Numbered from the stretch's first letter, positions 1 to 7,393 are shown. The stretch is DNA of 11,097 nucleotides from Candidatus Kuenenia stuttgartensis (GCA_943326025.2 CALPRR020000072.1:1-11097), one strand, 5' to 3'. Notes: generated from the letters alone by a model not told the origin. Translations and numbers: made by a program.

Positions 1-85
1 GAGAAACATCGAATGCAAGGACATGTATCTTTATTGAAATAATGATATAGTTATTGTAAATCGTCGATCTATACAATTAAACTTT

Positions 86-241
86 CTATTTCTTGATTGC
101 TTTCAAACCTATTTCAAACTTTTCAAGGAAAGGACTCATTACGTTTGGATTGCTTTTTTAATCGTAAAAGGTGTCACGATTGTCTTTGTTTAATTTTATT
201 GTATAAAGCCGTTCTGTTTCAAAATAATAGTAGATGCTATC
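86..241 (-). pseudogene. possible C-terminal remnant of an unidentified gene, one in-frame stop
   Basis: Read leftwards from 241, one frame gives about 28 protein-like codons (including the segment SIYYYFETERLYTIKLNKD), a TAA at 158-160, and then about 23 further codons in the same frame (NPNVMSPFLEKFEIGLKAIKK is the tail) ending in TAG at 86-88. The composition on both sides of the TAA looks coding: mixed charged and aromatic residues, and a helix-like end rich in K and E. There is no convincing start, and the frame runs back into the end of the esterase gene, so it cannot be an intact gene. It may be a decayed tail of a lost neighbour. I do not recognise a family. In such A/T-rich DNA two open stretches of this length can arise by chance, so this is a tentative call. 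Confidence 0.25.
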
Positions 242-1070
242 ATTGTTTTAAATTCGCTTCTTTAAAGTAAACATCAAAAAATAATAATTGATATTTGATT
301 GCATTTTTCCAATAACCCATTTCATGTCCACCTGGTCTTTCGATGTAATCATGTTTAATTTTTTTGGCTAACATTTTAGCATGTAATTGTCTATTGACCT
401 CTAGGAAAAAATCATCTGTGCCACAATCAATCATAAATGAGATGCTATCTTTAATAGAATCTAATTGATTAATAACAGTATTCTTTTCCCAATTAAGTGG
501 GAATTTATCTTTGCCTCCCAAACGTGAAGCTATTTCCCAATTTTTAGGAAATGGTCGAATGTCAACACCACCACTCATGCTTCCTGCTGCTCCAAATAAA
601 TCTGAATGTCTCATTGATAAATAGAGTGCTCCATGTCCTCCCATACTTAATCCGCAAATAGCTCTTCCTGTTCTATTTTGGATAGTCGAATAACTGCTAT
701 CAATGTATGATATTAGTTCTTTTGTAATGTATGTTTCATATTTTATTTTAGGATCAATTGGACTATCAAAATACCAACTTGAATAACCTCCATCAGCACT
801 TATAATAACCATGTTATAGTCGTCCGCTTGTTTTTTTACAGCAGGGAAATCATTTGGATATGAAGAATAATCACCACCAAAACCATGAAGTAAATAGAGT
901 GTAGGATATTTTTTATTAGAATCTTTTTGATATTTTTCAGGTAGGATTACGTATGCAGATGTGTTTTTTTGCATTGATTTACTGTAAACGTTAATCTTTT
1001 CGACTTTAGCAGCAAGTAAACTATTATAAGTGAAAATAAAGAATATTATTATGTTGAATTGATTTCTCAT
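240..1070 (-). CDS. secreted esterase, alpha/beta-hydrolase (esterase D / Esterase_phd-like)
   Basis: This 276-residue serine hydrolase resembles the putative-esterase family that includes esterase D/S-formylglutathione hydrolase and mycolyltransferase-like proteins. A hydrophobic N-terminus (residues about 5-21, ending LLAA) looks like a Sec signal peptide, which points to the periplasm or outside; the cytosolic S-formylglutathione hydrolases lack one. The oxyanion-hole segment is LHGFGGD (61-67). The nucleophile is Ser142 in CGLSMGGHGAL, the acid most likely lies in DCGTDDFF (215-222), and the histidine is His249 in RPGGHEMGYW. All triad parts are present, so it should be active, probably on a carboxylic ester such as acetyl or feruloyl groups on sugars; the real substrate cannot be read from sequence. 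The ATG at 1068-1070 follows an A-rich stretch without Shine-Dalgarno. It lies 35 bp after the DUF1801 gene and may be cotranscribed with it. No clear terminator follows. Confidence 0.85.
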   Translation of the reverse strand: MRNQFNIIIFFIFTYNSLLAAKVEKINVYSKSMQKNTSAYVILPEKYQKDSNKKYPTLYLLHGFGGDYSSYPNDFPAVKKQADDYNMVIISADGGYSSWYFDSPIDPKIKYETYITKELISYIDSSYSTIQNRTGRAICGLSMGGHGALYLSMRHSDLFGAAGSMSGGVDIRPFPKNWEIASRLGGKDKFPLNWEKNTVINQLDSIKDSISFMIDCGTDDFFLEVNRQLHAKMLAKKIKHDYIERPGGHEMGYWKNAIKYQLLFFDVYFKEANLKQ

Positions 1071-1105
1071 GTTGTTTTAAATTTAATTTATCAATAATTC
1101 TGCCA

Positions 1106-1456
1106 TTATTTAGATTCTTTTAATTTAAATAGAATTATTTCCTTAATTAAATCATAAGGTATTTCTTTATCTAATGGAAACTGAACCGAACCTTTACCTT
1201 TTTTATATTCATTTAGTTGTAAATCGAAGTGTGAATGAGCTGAAGGTGTAGCGTATATTCCAATGTGCTTTTTGTATGCTGCAAAGTATATAATTGGCTG
1301 TTTTTTTAGTTTATATGCAGGCATCCCATAACTTATTGATTCCTCAATTTCATTTCCCAAATCTATAATTATTTTACGAATTTTTATAAGTATTTCTTTA
1401 GTCTCAGCTGGAAAAGTATTTACATATTCGTCAACTGATTGGAAGGTTTTATTCAT
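1106..1456 (-). CDS. DUF1801 (YdhG-like) small protein
   Basis: I place the start at the ATG at 1454-1456 (protein MNKTFQSVDE..., 116 residues). An upstream in-frame TTG at 1484-1486 would begin translation inside the terminator hairpin of the preceding gene and add only ten Lys/Phe/Ile-rich residues, so it is unlikely. The protein has the features of the DUF1801/YdhG family: an N-terminal helix with VDEYVNTFPAETKEIL, the motif EESISYGMPAYKL (38-50), the central strand segment YFAAYKKHIGIYATP (57-71), and the C-terminal GKGSVQFPLDKEIPYDLI (87-104). Members are small cytosolic proteins of about 110-140 residues. One Bacillus member has been described as a frataxin-like iron chaperone, but the biochemical role of most is unsettled and nothing here proves iron binding. 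It is followed 35 bp later by the esterase gene. No exact TAnnTTTG promoter is visible upstream. Confidence 0.85.
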   Translation of the reverse strand: MNKTFQSVDEYVNTFPAETKEILIKIRKIIIDLGNEIEESISYGMPAYKLKKQPIIYFAAYKKHIGIYATPSAHSHFDLQLNEYKKGKGSVQFPLDKEIPYDLIKEIILFKLKESK

Positions 1457-1467
1457 AATAATTTTGT

Positions 1468-1499
1468 AAAAAAAAAGCCGTTTCAATTTGAAACGGCTT
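1468..1499 (-). terminator. intrinsic terminator of the OmpA/TPR lipoprotein gene
   Basis: On the minus strand the arms AAGCCGTTTCAA (1499-1488) and TTGAAACGGCTT (1486-1475) form a perfect 12-bp stem around one central base; sterically it folds as about a 10-bp stem with a small loop. A run of nine T (1476-1468) follows. It begins 19 bases after the stop codon of the lipoprotein gene at 1519. It separates that gene from the DUF1801 gene and makes the alternative TTG start of DUF1801 (inside the stem) implausible. Confidence 0.9.
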
Positions 1500-1518
1500 A
1501 AAAAATATTTAGTTCTAA

Positions 1519-3222
1519 TTATTTAACAATTGCAGAAAAATTTGCATCTTGAAATAATTTAATAAATTCTCTGTCTTTAGCAGCTTTCGCTTTATAATAA
1601 GAAGAAGAATCTTTCGCAATTGCATTTTTTAAGTTACTGATCGCAACATCTGGTTTACTTGTTCTTGCACCAACGATTGCTTTAATGTAATAACCTTGTG
1701 CAGTTTCTTTATCTTTTGAACCATCGATAGCAGCAGACGCTTGATCAAATGAACCGCTTAATACTAAAGCTAATGCTTTATTAAAAGTGTTTTCAGACCC
1801 TAAATTAGATAAAGCATCGTTATAATTACCTTCGATAATATTAACGATTCCCATGTTGTAGTTAACTTCAGAACCAGCACCTTTAGCTTGAGCTAATAAT
1901 TGTTTTGCTTTTTCTTTATCACCACTAACACCTGCAACTGCAGCTAAATTGTTTTTAGAAACAGCATTTTCGTTAATTGAGTTTGCTTTTTCGAATTGTT
2001 CTTTAGCTTCTGGCATTTTGTTTTGTAAGAAGAAAATCGCACCTGCATTGTTGTACGCTCTAACATCTTCAGGAGCTACTTTGATAGCAGCGTTGAAAAT
2101 ACTTAATTTTTCGTTTAAATCATTTGTTAAAGTTGAAGCAAATAATAACTCTTCAATTTTTAATGTTTCTGGTTTAGATAAAGAAATAGTTTTTAATTCT
2201 TCATCAGTATAACCTGTTTTGTCATATGTAACTGTAATTTCAGCACGACGTAATTTAGGGAAGATATTATCATCTAAATATTTAAATGTTTTACCCATAT
2301 TTCTCATTTCAGTTTCACGAGTTTCAGGATCTTTATGCATTTCTAATACACGAATAACCAATTGTTTTTCGTCATTATTCATTGTAGATTTTTCTAATTC
2401 TCTTTTGAAACCATCATAATCTTCACCTCTTCCGTTTAATGAGAAAATTTCAGTTTGAGCTTTTACATTTTTAGCCGCTTTAGCTAAATTGATTACAGTT
2501 GTTTTTCCAGCTTCAGCTCTCTCAGTAGATAAAGAAGAGTTTTTACCAGTTTCTCCTTCTGGAGATGCATAACCTGTAATAGAAATTGTTTTCAATGAAA
2601 TTTTTGGATCAGCTTGAGCTTTAGTTAACCAAGCTTGTAATTGAGCAATATCTTTTTCTTTTAATTCTGTTGGTCTAACAACTGATTTTGATTTCTCATA
2701 ATTTACTTGAGCAGATGTAGATTCTTCAGTGATTCTGTTAAAAGCATCTTTTTCAAAAATTACCTTGTAATCTTTGTTTACCATAAAAGGTGTTACAATT
2801 GTAGCATCAGCGATTTTGATTTCACCCAATTGTTTTTTAACTTTTCCACCTTTAGAAACTGTACCTGTAACTTTCAAATCAGTATTTTCATATTCAGATT
2901 TGTAAACTACAACATCGTTATATGAAACGTTACCACCTGGTTTAAATTGAATAACGTTACCATTTCCTGTAGCTTTTTCACCTTGAACAGTTACAGATTT
3001 TAAAGCAGTACTTCCTAACATAGGAGTAATTTCAGCTGAAGCTTTTTTTCTAATTCCTTTTTCTGGGAATTTAATATCCACTTTTACACGAACTGAATCT
3101 CCGTGCATCTCTAATGGATTAGGTGTTACAGTATATTCTAAATCTTTTAGAAGGTCGCAACTTGTAACCATTGTTCCAGCTAGAGCAATAAACGCAAAGC
3201 CTTTGATCGTTTGTTTTTTCAT
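1519..3222 (-). CDS. outer-membrane-type lipoprotein with OmpA-like domain and TPR-like repeats
   Basis: This 567-residue protein starts with a lipoprotein signal: basic MKKQTIKG, a hydrophobic stretch, and lipobox VTSC with the acylated Cys at 22. Residues about 30-160 look like a beta-rich region. An OmpA_C-like domain spans about 170-335, with ITGYASPEGE (215-224) and NSSLSTERAEAG (228-239) matching the family's GHTDxxG...NxxLSxxRAxxV core. The diaminopimelate-binding Asp of GHTD is Ser220 here, while the Arg (235) is kept, so classical peptidoglycan binding is doubtful. Residues about 365-550 are helical TPR-like repeats, for example EDVRAYNNAGAIFFLQNKMPEAKEQFEKA. The likely role is a surface or periplasmic scaffold protein of the Bacteroidota envelope; no specific function is assigned. 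ATG at 3220-3222. It stands apart from folK by 89 bp and ends in a strong terminator, so it is probably its own transcription unit. Confidence 0.85.
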   Translation of the reverse strand: MKKQTIKGFAFIALAGTMVTSCDLLKDLEYTVTPNPLEMHGDSVRVKVDIKFPEKGIRKKASAEITPMLGSTALKSVTVQGEKATGNGNVIQFKPGGNVSYNDVVVYKSEYENTDLKVTGTVSKGGKVKKQLGEIKIADATIVTPFMVNKDYKVIFEKDAFNRITEESTSAQVNYEKSKSVVRPTELKEKDIAQLQAWLTKAQADPKISLKTISITGYASPEGETGKNSSLSTERAEAGKTTVINLAKAAKNVKAQTEIFSLNGRGEDYDGFKRELEKSTMNNDEKQLVIRVLEMHKDPETRETEMRNMGKTFKYLDDNIFPKLRRAEITVTYDKTGYTDEELKTISLSKPETLKIEELLFASTLTNDLNEKLSIFNAAIKVAPEDVRAYNNAGAIFFLQNKMPEAKEQFEKANSINENAVSKNNLAAVAGVSGDKEKAKQLLAQAKGAGSEVNYNMGIVNIIEGNYNDALSNLGSENTFNKALALVLSGSFDQASAAIDGSKDKETAQGYYIKAIVGARTSKPDVAISNLKNAIAKDSSSYYKAKAAKDREFIKLFQDANFSAIVK

Positions 3223-3273
3223 ATTAACTAGTTGTAATTCTTACCAATTTTAAATGCAATATTAATCAAATAT

Positions 3274-3299
3274 TTCTTCTAATGAAAAAAATAGAAGAA
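3274..3299 (-). other. A/T-rich hairpin between folK and the lipoprotein gene
   Basis: TTCTTCTA (3274-3281) and TAGAAGAA (3292-3299) form a perfect 8-bp inverted repeat around a 10-base A-rich loop. On the minus strand the T-run lies in the loop, not after the stem, so it is not a textbook terminator. It starts 13 bases after the folK stop and 51 bases before the lipoprotein start. It may weaken readthrough from the gld-folK unit or lie in the leader of the lipoprotein mRNA; either reading is weak. An AATATTTG sequence just after it (one mismatch from TAnnTTTG) could be the lipoprotein promoter box. Confidence 0.3.
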
Positions 3300-3311
3300 T
3301 TTTATTCAGTT

Positions 3312-3845
3312 TTATTGAGTTATTTTTAGTTTTAAGCTTTTTGTAGTTTTAACTAAAACTGAATTATCTAAACATTTTTCTAATAGTTCCAATATTGAAA
3401 GATTTAATTTAGGATCTATCAAATCCATTGCAATCTCTTTCATAGGTTCTAATACGAATTTTCTCTCATAAAGTTTCACATGAGGAACAATTATTTTTTC
3501 TGACGAATAAATTAAATTATCAAAATAAATAATATCAATGTCTATCAAACGAGATTCATAAACTGAAACAATATTTTTTTTTCGACCAATCTGATTCTCA
3601 ATTGCTTGGGTTTTAATTATAAGTTCCTCAATTGTTAGATTTGTTTTTAGGCTTAAACAACAATTGTAAAAAAGTTCCTCTGCTTCAAATTCTATTGGTG
3701 GATTCTCATAAATTGAAGAACAATTTACAATACTACCAATAGATTCTTCTATTAATTCAATTGCATTTTGGATATTTAAAAACCGATCACCAAGATTACT
3801 ACCTATACTAAGGTATATAGTTGATTCTTTTTTTAATTTTTCCAT
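3312..3845 (-). CDS. folK: 2-amino-4-hydroxy-6-hydroxymethyldihydropteridine diphosphokinase
   Basis: FolK transfers pyrophosphate from ATP to 6-hydroxymethyl-7,8-dihydropterin, giving the substrate for dihydropteroate synthase in folate synthesis (cytosol). Diagnostic motifs are in order: YLSIGSNLGDRFLNI (11-25), SSIYENPPI (43-51, the family's S.xYeT.P element), the metal-binding SRLIDIDIIYFDN (98-110, with Asp102 and Asp104 equivalent to the two Mg-binding Asp of E. coli HPPK), and VPHVKLYERKFVLEPM (120-135). At 177 residues it is slightly longer than E. coli FolK (about 160), mainly in the C-terminal tail. The ATG at 3843-3845 lies inside the end of gldD (13-base overlap), suggesting translational coupling. 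It is probably the last gene of the gldE-gldD-folK unit. Confidence 0.95.
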   Translation of the reverse strand: MEKLKKESTIYLSIGSNLGDRFLNIQNAIELIEESIGSIVNCSSIYENPPIEFEAEELFYNCCLSLKTNLTIEELIIKTQAIENQIGRKKNIVSVYESRLIDIDIIYFDNLIYSSEKIIVPHVKLYERKFVLEPMKEIAMDLIDPKLNLSILELLEKCLDNSVLVKTTKSLKLKITQ

Positions 3846-4420
3846 TTAAATGTGTTTATCATTTTCATTAAATCTTCTTTTAAATATATAAGTGAAGGCT
3901 TTAATGAATCGTAATTTGGTACAGAGTTAAAATAAACTACACCACTAACGAATTTAGATGATGAGTCTGTTAAATAAAATTGATATGGAGATGCAACATC
4001 TCCTTGTAATTCGAAAATTGTTCCGTATACTTTGTCTTTCGATCTGATTATTTTAGTGTCCTCAATTGCTGTTGCTTTGATTTTATGTTCATCAACCTTA
4101 TCTATAGAATAGTTAACATATTTCGCTAAAGGTTCTACCATGTCAATGTATGAAAAGTGAATCACTCCATTTAGAGGGCCTAAATCGATATCTTTATGGC
4201 AAGTTTTCCCTGTATTATCTGTTACTTCCTTTACTTTAAATAAAGTCGAAACATCAAAAGTATAATTGCAACCATCATTAAAATGGACATATTTATGTTT
4301 AGGTAGGTCTAATCTCAAATAAGTAGGAGGTTTTGGAACAGTTAATTCATTAGATGAGCAAGATGTAAATAATGTTCCAATAGAAATAGAAATAATTGTG
4401 TAGAATTTATAATTTCTCAT
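3833..4420 (-). CDS. gldD: gliding motility lipoprotein GldD
   Basis: GldD is a lipoprotein required for gliding motility in Flavobacterium johnsoniae and linked to the type IX secretion machinery; its biochemical role is not settled. This 195-residue protein has the lipoprotein signal MRNYKFYTIISISIGTLFTSC, with the acylated Cys at 21. It then carries the family's typical N-terminal segment PKPPTYLRLDLPKHKY (29-44) and the conserved late segment ending in a short helix with EDLMKMINTFKW. Its length matches the family (about 190). It starts 9 bases after the gldE stop and overlaps folK by 13 bases, so it is cotranscribed with both. The gldE-gldD pair is characteristic of this phylum. ATG at 4418-4420, no Shine-Dalgarno. 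Confidence 0.93.
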   Translation of the reverse strand: MRNYKFYTIISISIGTLFTSCSSNELTVPKPPTYLRLDLPKHKYVHFNDGCNYTFDVSTLFKVKEVTDNTGKTCHKDIDLGPLNGVIHFSYIDMVEPLAKYVNYSIDKVDEHKIKATAIEDTKIIRSKDKVYGTIFELQGDVASPYQFYLTDSSSKFVSGVVYFNSVPNYDSLKPSLIYLKEDLMKMINTFKWKN

Positions 4421-4429
4421 ATTCCAAAT

Positions 4430-5701
4430 TTAGTTTTTTGGTAAGATAACTTTTATTGACTTAATTCTTTTTTTGTCTGATGTTTCAACTATAAGTTTAA
4501 TGTCATTGCATGTTATAGTTTCTTTATTCTTTAAAATTCGACCTGCATTCTCAATCATAAATCCTCCTAATGAATCGGATTCACCTTTTAAATTCTCAAA
4601 TTCTTTTCCGTCAATATCTAATATTTTATAAAAATCAATTAGCGCAGTTCTACCTTCGAAAATATATGTGTTATCATCAATTTTTTTGAAGTCGATTTCT
4701 TCTTCATCAAATTCATCCGTAATATCTCCAACAATTTCTTCTAAAACATCCTCTAATGTTACAATCCCTGAAGCTCCTCCATACTCATCAACAACAATTG
4801 CCATATGGACTTTCTTGCTTTGAAATTCCTTTAATAAATCATCAATTTTTTTATTCTCAGGGATAAAAAATGGTTTGCGAATAAGTGTTTGCCAGTTAAA
4901 CTTTTCATCATTATTTAGGTGTTGAAGTAAATCTTTGATAAATAGAATTCCTACAACGTTGTCTAATGTTTCTTTGTAAACGGGTATTCTAGAATATCCA
5001 CAATCGAGTATTTCTTCAATTACTTCTTTAAAATTGGATTCAATATCAATGGCTGCAACATTTAATCGTTGACACATGATTTGTTTTACATCTGTATTTC
5101 CAAATTTGACAATTCCTTCTAATATTTTATGATCTTCATCTGAAGTGCTATCTTCTTTTGTTAACGCGATTGCATGTTCTAATTCATCACTAGAAATTTT
5201 CACTCCTTTCTTTTTAGCATATTTGCTAATGAATTCCGAACCAGAAACCAATCCAGCTCTTAACCAGGAAATTGGAGGGATTGAATTTAAAAAACTTAAA
5301 GGTCTTGCTAAATAACGGACGGTTTTAACGTTGTTTTTTGAGGCGTAAATTTTAGGAATTACTTCGCCTACCAATAATATAACAAATGTACTTACAATTA
5401 CATCTAAAACGAAGTATAAGGTTTTCTGTTTTTCTTCATCTATGTACTTGCTTAAAATACTACTTACAGTCAAAACAATTGCGATGTTTGAAAAGTTGAT
5501 GATGATTAATATGATTGAGAGTAATTGTTTCGGGGTATCAATTAATTTTTTCGCAACAATTGAAGCTTTGTCGTCACTTCTTTTAAGTAGATCTTTGTCA
5601 ATTGGCTTTAAAGAGAAAAAGGCAGTCTCTGCAGCAGACATCATTGCGGTGATTATTAATAATATGACTAAAAGCGTAAATAAAAATATAATTGAATTCA
5701 T
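4430..5701 (-). CDS. gldE: gliding motility-associated protein GldE (CNNM/CorC family)
   Basis: I choose the ATG at 5699-5701 (423 residues, MNSIIFLFTLL...); a TTG seven codons upstream (5720-5722) is the only alternative. Domains: an N-terminal DUF21/CNNM membrane region (about 1-165) with hydrophobic segments and the signature SAAETAFFSLKPID near residues 22-35; a CBS pair (about 200-325) with CGYSRIPVYKETLDNVVGIL and VDEYGGASGIVTLEDVLEEI; and a CorC_HlyC domain (about 340-420). This is the architecture of hemolysin C/CorC-type putative Mg2+ or Co2+ transport proteins. In F. johnsoniae GldE is reported as gliding-associated and functionally tied to GldD. It probably sits in the inner membrane with the CBS part in the cytosol. 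It lies 60 bp after ssb and 9 bp before gldD. Whether it moves ions here cannot be seen. Confidence 0.92.
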   Translation of the reverse strand: MNSIIFLFTLLVILLIITAMMSAAETAFFSLKPIDKDLLKRSDDKASIVAKKLIDTPKQLLSIILIIINFSNIAIVLTVSSILSKYIDEEKQKTLYFVLDVIVSTFVILLVGEVIPKIYASKNNVKTVRYLARPLSFLNSIPPISWLRAGLVSGSEFISKYAKKKGVKISSDELEHAIALTKEDSTSDEDHKILEGIVKFGNTDVKQIMCQRLNVAAIDIESNFKEVIEEILDCGYSRIPVYKETLDNVVGILFIKDLLQHLNNDEKFNWQTLIRKPFFIPENKKIDDLLKEFQSKKVHMAIVVDEYGGASGIVTLEDVLEEIVGDITDEFDEEEIDFKKIDDNTYIFEGRTALIDFYKILDIDGKEFENLKGESDSLGGFMIENAGRILKNKETITCNDIKLIVETSDKKRIKSIKVILPKN

Positions 5702-5761
5702 TTTAATATTAAATGTTGTCAAATGCTAGTGTGAAGATAATCATATTAATTTAAAATAGAA

Positions 5762-6214
5762 TTAAAAAGGCAAATCATCAACTTCATCATTTAATAATTC
5801 ATCCATTTTTGAAGGGGCAGGAGGGGTGCCTTGTGAAGAATATTGAGGGTTAGGATTTAATGTTTTTTCACCTGACTCTGGTCTTGAAATAATATTTAAT
5901 TCATCTGCAATAATTTCAGTAGTATATCTTGTTATACCTTCCTTATCCTGCCAAGATCGTTTCTTGATTTTTCCTTCGATATAGACTTTGTAACCTTTTT
6001 TTAAATATTTTTCAGCTACTTCAGCTAATCCTCTCCATACTACAATATCATGCCAATCAGTCAACTCTTTTTTTTCTCCTGTCGCTTTGTCGGTATAAAC
6101 CTCTGATGTAGCTATAGAAAAGCTAGCGACAACTGCTCCGTTTTCTAATCTTCTAACTTCAGGATCTTTTCCTAGATTACCCAAAAGAATCACTTTGTTA
6201 ACACTTCCTGCCAT
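5762..6214 (-). CDS. ssb: single-stranded DNA-binding protein
   Basis: SSB coats single-stranded DNA in replication, repair and recombination and recruits partner proteins by its acidic tail. The OB-fold fills residues 1-110: SVNKVILLGNLGKDPEVR (4-21), the Trp-containing WHDIVVWRGLAEVAEKYLKKG (54-74), and VYIEGKIKKRSWQDKEG (77-93). A short low-complexity linker rich in P, S and Q follows (about 115-135), then the canonical acidic tip ending DDLPF, so the partner-binding tail is intact. At 150 residues it is somewhat shorter than E. coli SSB (about 178). It has its own exact TAnnTTTG promoter (6235-6261) and may also receive readthrough from mutY. Its position just before gldE is a recurring Flavobacteriia arrangement. 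ATG at 6212-6214. Confidence 0.97.
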   Translation of the reverse strand: MAGSVNKVILLGNLGKDPEVRRLENGAVVASFSIATSEVYTDKATGEKKELTDWHDIVVWRGLAEVAEKYLKKGYKVYIEGKIKKRSWQDKEGITRYTTEIIADELNIISRPESGEKTLNPNPQYSSQGTPPAPSKMDELLNDEVDDLPF

Positions 6215-6234
6215 TTTTTAGATTTTTATAAAAA

Positions 6235-6261
6235 CAAAGATATGTAAAAGTTGTATTCCAA
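6235..6261 (-). promoter_or_regulatory. Bacteroidota-type promoter of ssb
   Basis: On the minus strand TATCTTTG (6242-6235) is an exact TAnnTTTG -7 box. A TTG (6261-6259, within a T-run) lies 16 bases upstream as a candidate -33 element, slightly shorter than the usual spacing. Transcription would begin about 15-18 bases before the ssb ATG, giving a very short leader. The exact box, its position and the intergenic location support the call; the start site is inferred. Confidence 0.65.
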
Positions 6262-6290
6262 AAAAGATGAAAAAATTCTATTTCTATCTT
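6260..6290 (-). terminator. weak possible terminator after mutY
   Basis: Just after the mutY stop, minus-strand arms AAGATAGAAA (6290-6281) and TTTTCATCTT (6273-6264) can pair with one mismatch and one wobble, followed by a T-run (6265-6260). The stem has few G/C pairs, so termination would be partial. It overlaps the -33 side of the ssb promoter. Confidence 0.3.
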
Positions 6291-6291
6291 A

Positions 6292-7326
6292 TTATAGATT
6301 TTGCTCTTCTAGAAAACGATCAATTAATCGAGGGAGAGGGTAGTCATCAATTTTTGACTTAGTGATAGATATCCAATTTTCATCTTTCTGTTTCGGAAAT
6401 TGATCGAATATGTAAAAAACAGCAAATATACGTTGATGCGATAAGATATGGGTTACGGGTTTACTATTATAGAAAGGCGTTAAGCCAGTTCTTTCTTGAA
6501 AAAAAGATTTTACATTTTCAGTATTTAATTCTTCTTCAGTTTCAAACAAAGGGAATTGATATAGATGTTGCCAGATATCTTTAGCTATTCGCTTTTCAAT
6601 TAAAATTTGATTATTGTCTTTAAATATGGCAAAGTTAAAATAACGTTTTCTCACTTTTGTCTTTTTCTCTTTGAATGGTCTATCCTTTATTGTATTGTTT
6701 GCAAAAGAAAGACATTTTGCAGATAGAGGACAGATTTCACAGCTTGGATTTACAGGAGTGCAAAGCATTGCTCCAAATTCCATTATTGATTGATTGTATT
6801 CAGCTGGATTTTCTTTGTCAATTAATTCATTCGCTAAATTTTGAAATTCTTTTTTACCTTCCGTTGAGTCAATAGGGGTTGAAATATCAAAAACGCGACT
6901 CAACACACGGTATACATTTCCATCTAAAACAGCATAAGGTAAATCAAAAGAAAAAGAAGCAATTGCTGATGCAGTGTATTCACCAATTCCTTTTAGTTTA
7001 ATAATTTCAGTGAATTGATTTGGGAAGATTCCATTTAATTCAGTCGCAATATATTTTGCTGTAAAATGTAAATTTCGAGCTCGACTATAATAACCTAAAC
7101 CTTGCCAATCATTTAATATTTCTTGTTCATCAGCATTTGCAAGATCAAAAACCGTTGGGTAATTACGAATAAACTTCAAATAATAATTCATTCCTTGATC
7201 GACTCTTGTTTGCTGAAGGATAATTTCAGAAAGCCATATTTTATAGGGATTTTTCGTGTTTCTCCAAGGTAAATCACGCTTGTTTTGTCTATACCAATCT
7301 ATTGTTAATCTATGAAAATCAGCCAT
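6292..7326 (-). CDS. mutY: A/G-specific adenine DNA glycosylase
   Basis: MutY removes adenine mispaired with 8-oxoguanine (base-excision repair of oxidative damage). The six-helix glycosylase domain carries catalytic Glu34 in SEIILQQTRVDQ (33-44), the helix-hairpin-helix LKGIGEYTASAIASF (111-125), and the catalytic Asp135 in YAVLDGNVYRVLSR (131-144). The [4Fe-4S] cluster ligands are complete: Cys189, 196, 199 and 205 in a C-x6-C-x2-C-x5-C pattern. A C-terminal NUDIX-like domain (about 228-340) for 8-oxoG recognition follows, with the LSHQR element at 295-299. The length of 344 matches the family (E. coli 350). ATG at 7324-7326. It is transcribed divergently from the HU gene from a promoter whose box lies at 7365-7372, and leads the mutY-ssb-gldE-gldD-folK block. 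Confidence 0.97.
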   Translation of the reverse strand: MADFHRLTIDWYRQNKRDLPWRNTKNPYKIWLSEIILQQTRVDQGMNYYLKFIRNYPTVFDLANADEQEILNDWQGLGYYSRARNLHFTAKYIATELNGIFPNQFTEIIKLKGIGEYTASAIASFSFDLPYAVLDGNVYRVLSRVFDISTPIDSTEGKKEFQNLANELIDKENPAEYNQSIMEFGAMLCTPVNPSCEICPLSAKCLSFANNTIKDRPFKEKKTKVRKRYFNFAIFKDNNQILIEKRIAKDIWQHLYQFPLFETEEELNTENVKSFFQERTGLTPFYNSKPVTHILSHQRIFAVFYIFDQFPKQKDENWISITKSKIDDYPLPRLIDRFLEEQNL

Positions 7327-7359
7327 TAAGACGAAAAAAAATAAAATATTTTACATTAA

Positions 7360-7393
7360 TTGTTCAAATATAAGGAATCTTGATGTACTTTTG
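7360..7393 (+). promoter_or_regulatory. promoter of the HU gene
   Basis: TACTTTTG (7386-7393) is an exact TAnnTTTG box. TTG at 7360-7362 lies 23 bases upstream, at the long end of the usual -33 spacing. The expected start is near 7397, giving an A-rich leader of about 40 bases with no Shine-Dalgarno. The -33 element lies beside the -7 box of the divergent mutY promoter. Confidence 0.65.

Noticed and set aside
1..42. Possible plus-strand gene end (frame reading ...RMQGHVSLLK then TAA)
   Set aside because: All three plus frames in this short stretch stay open for similar lengths and none has a recognisable motif, so a truncated gene cannot be claimed.
160..181. Short inverted repeat AATCGT...ACGATT after the esterase gene
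   Set aside because: Only six pairs and no T-run on the 3' side in the direction of esterase transcription; not supported as a terminator.
1949..2925. Three plus-strand open frames opposite the OmpA/TPR lipoprotein gene
   Set aside because: They lie antisense to a well-supported gene, have no homology-like motifs, and their composition (Ser/Phe/Leu/Asn-rich) is what the reverse strand of a Lys/Glu/Ala-rich gene yields.
5442..5729. Plus-strand open frame opposite the start of gldE
   Set aside because: It is antisense to the gldE membrane domain, with no recognisable family and no promoter; the hydrophobic look comes from the opposite strand.
6675..6875. Plus-strand open frame opposite mutY
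   Set aside because: It is antisense to the iron-sulfur cluster region of mutY; a chance frame.
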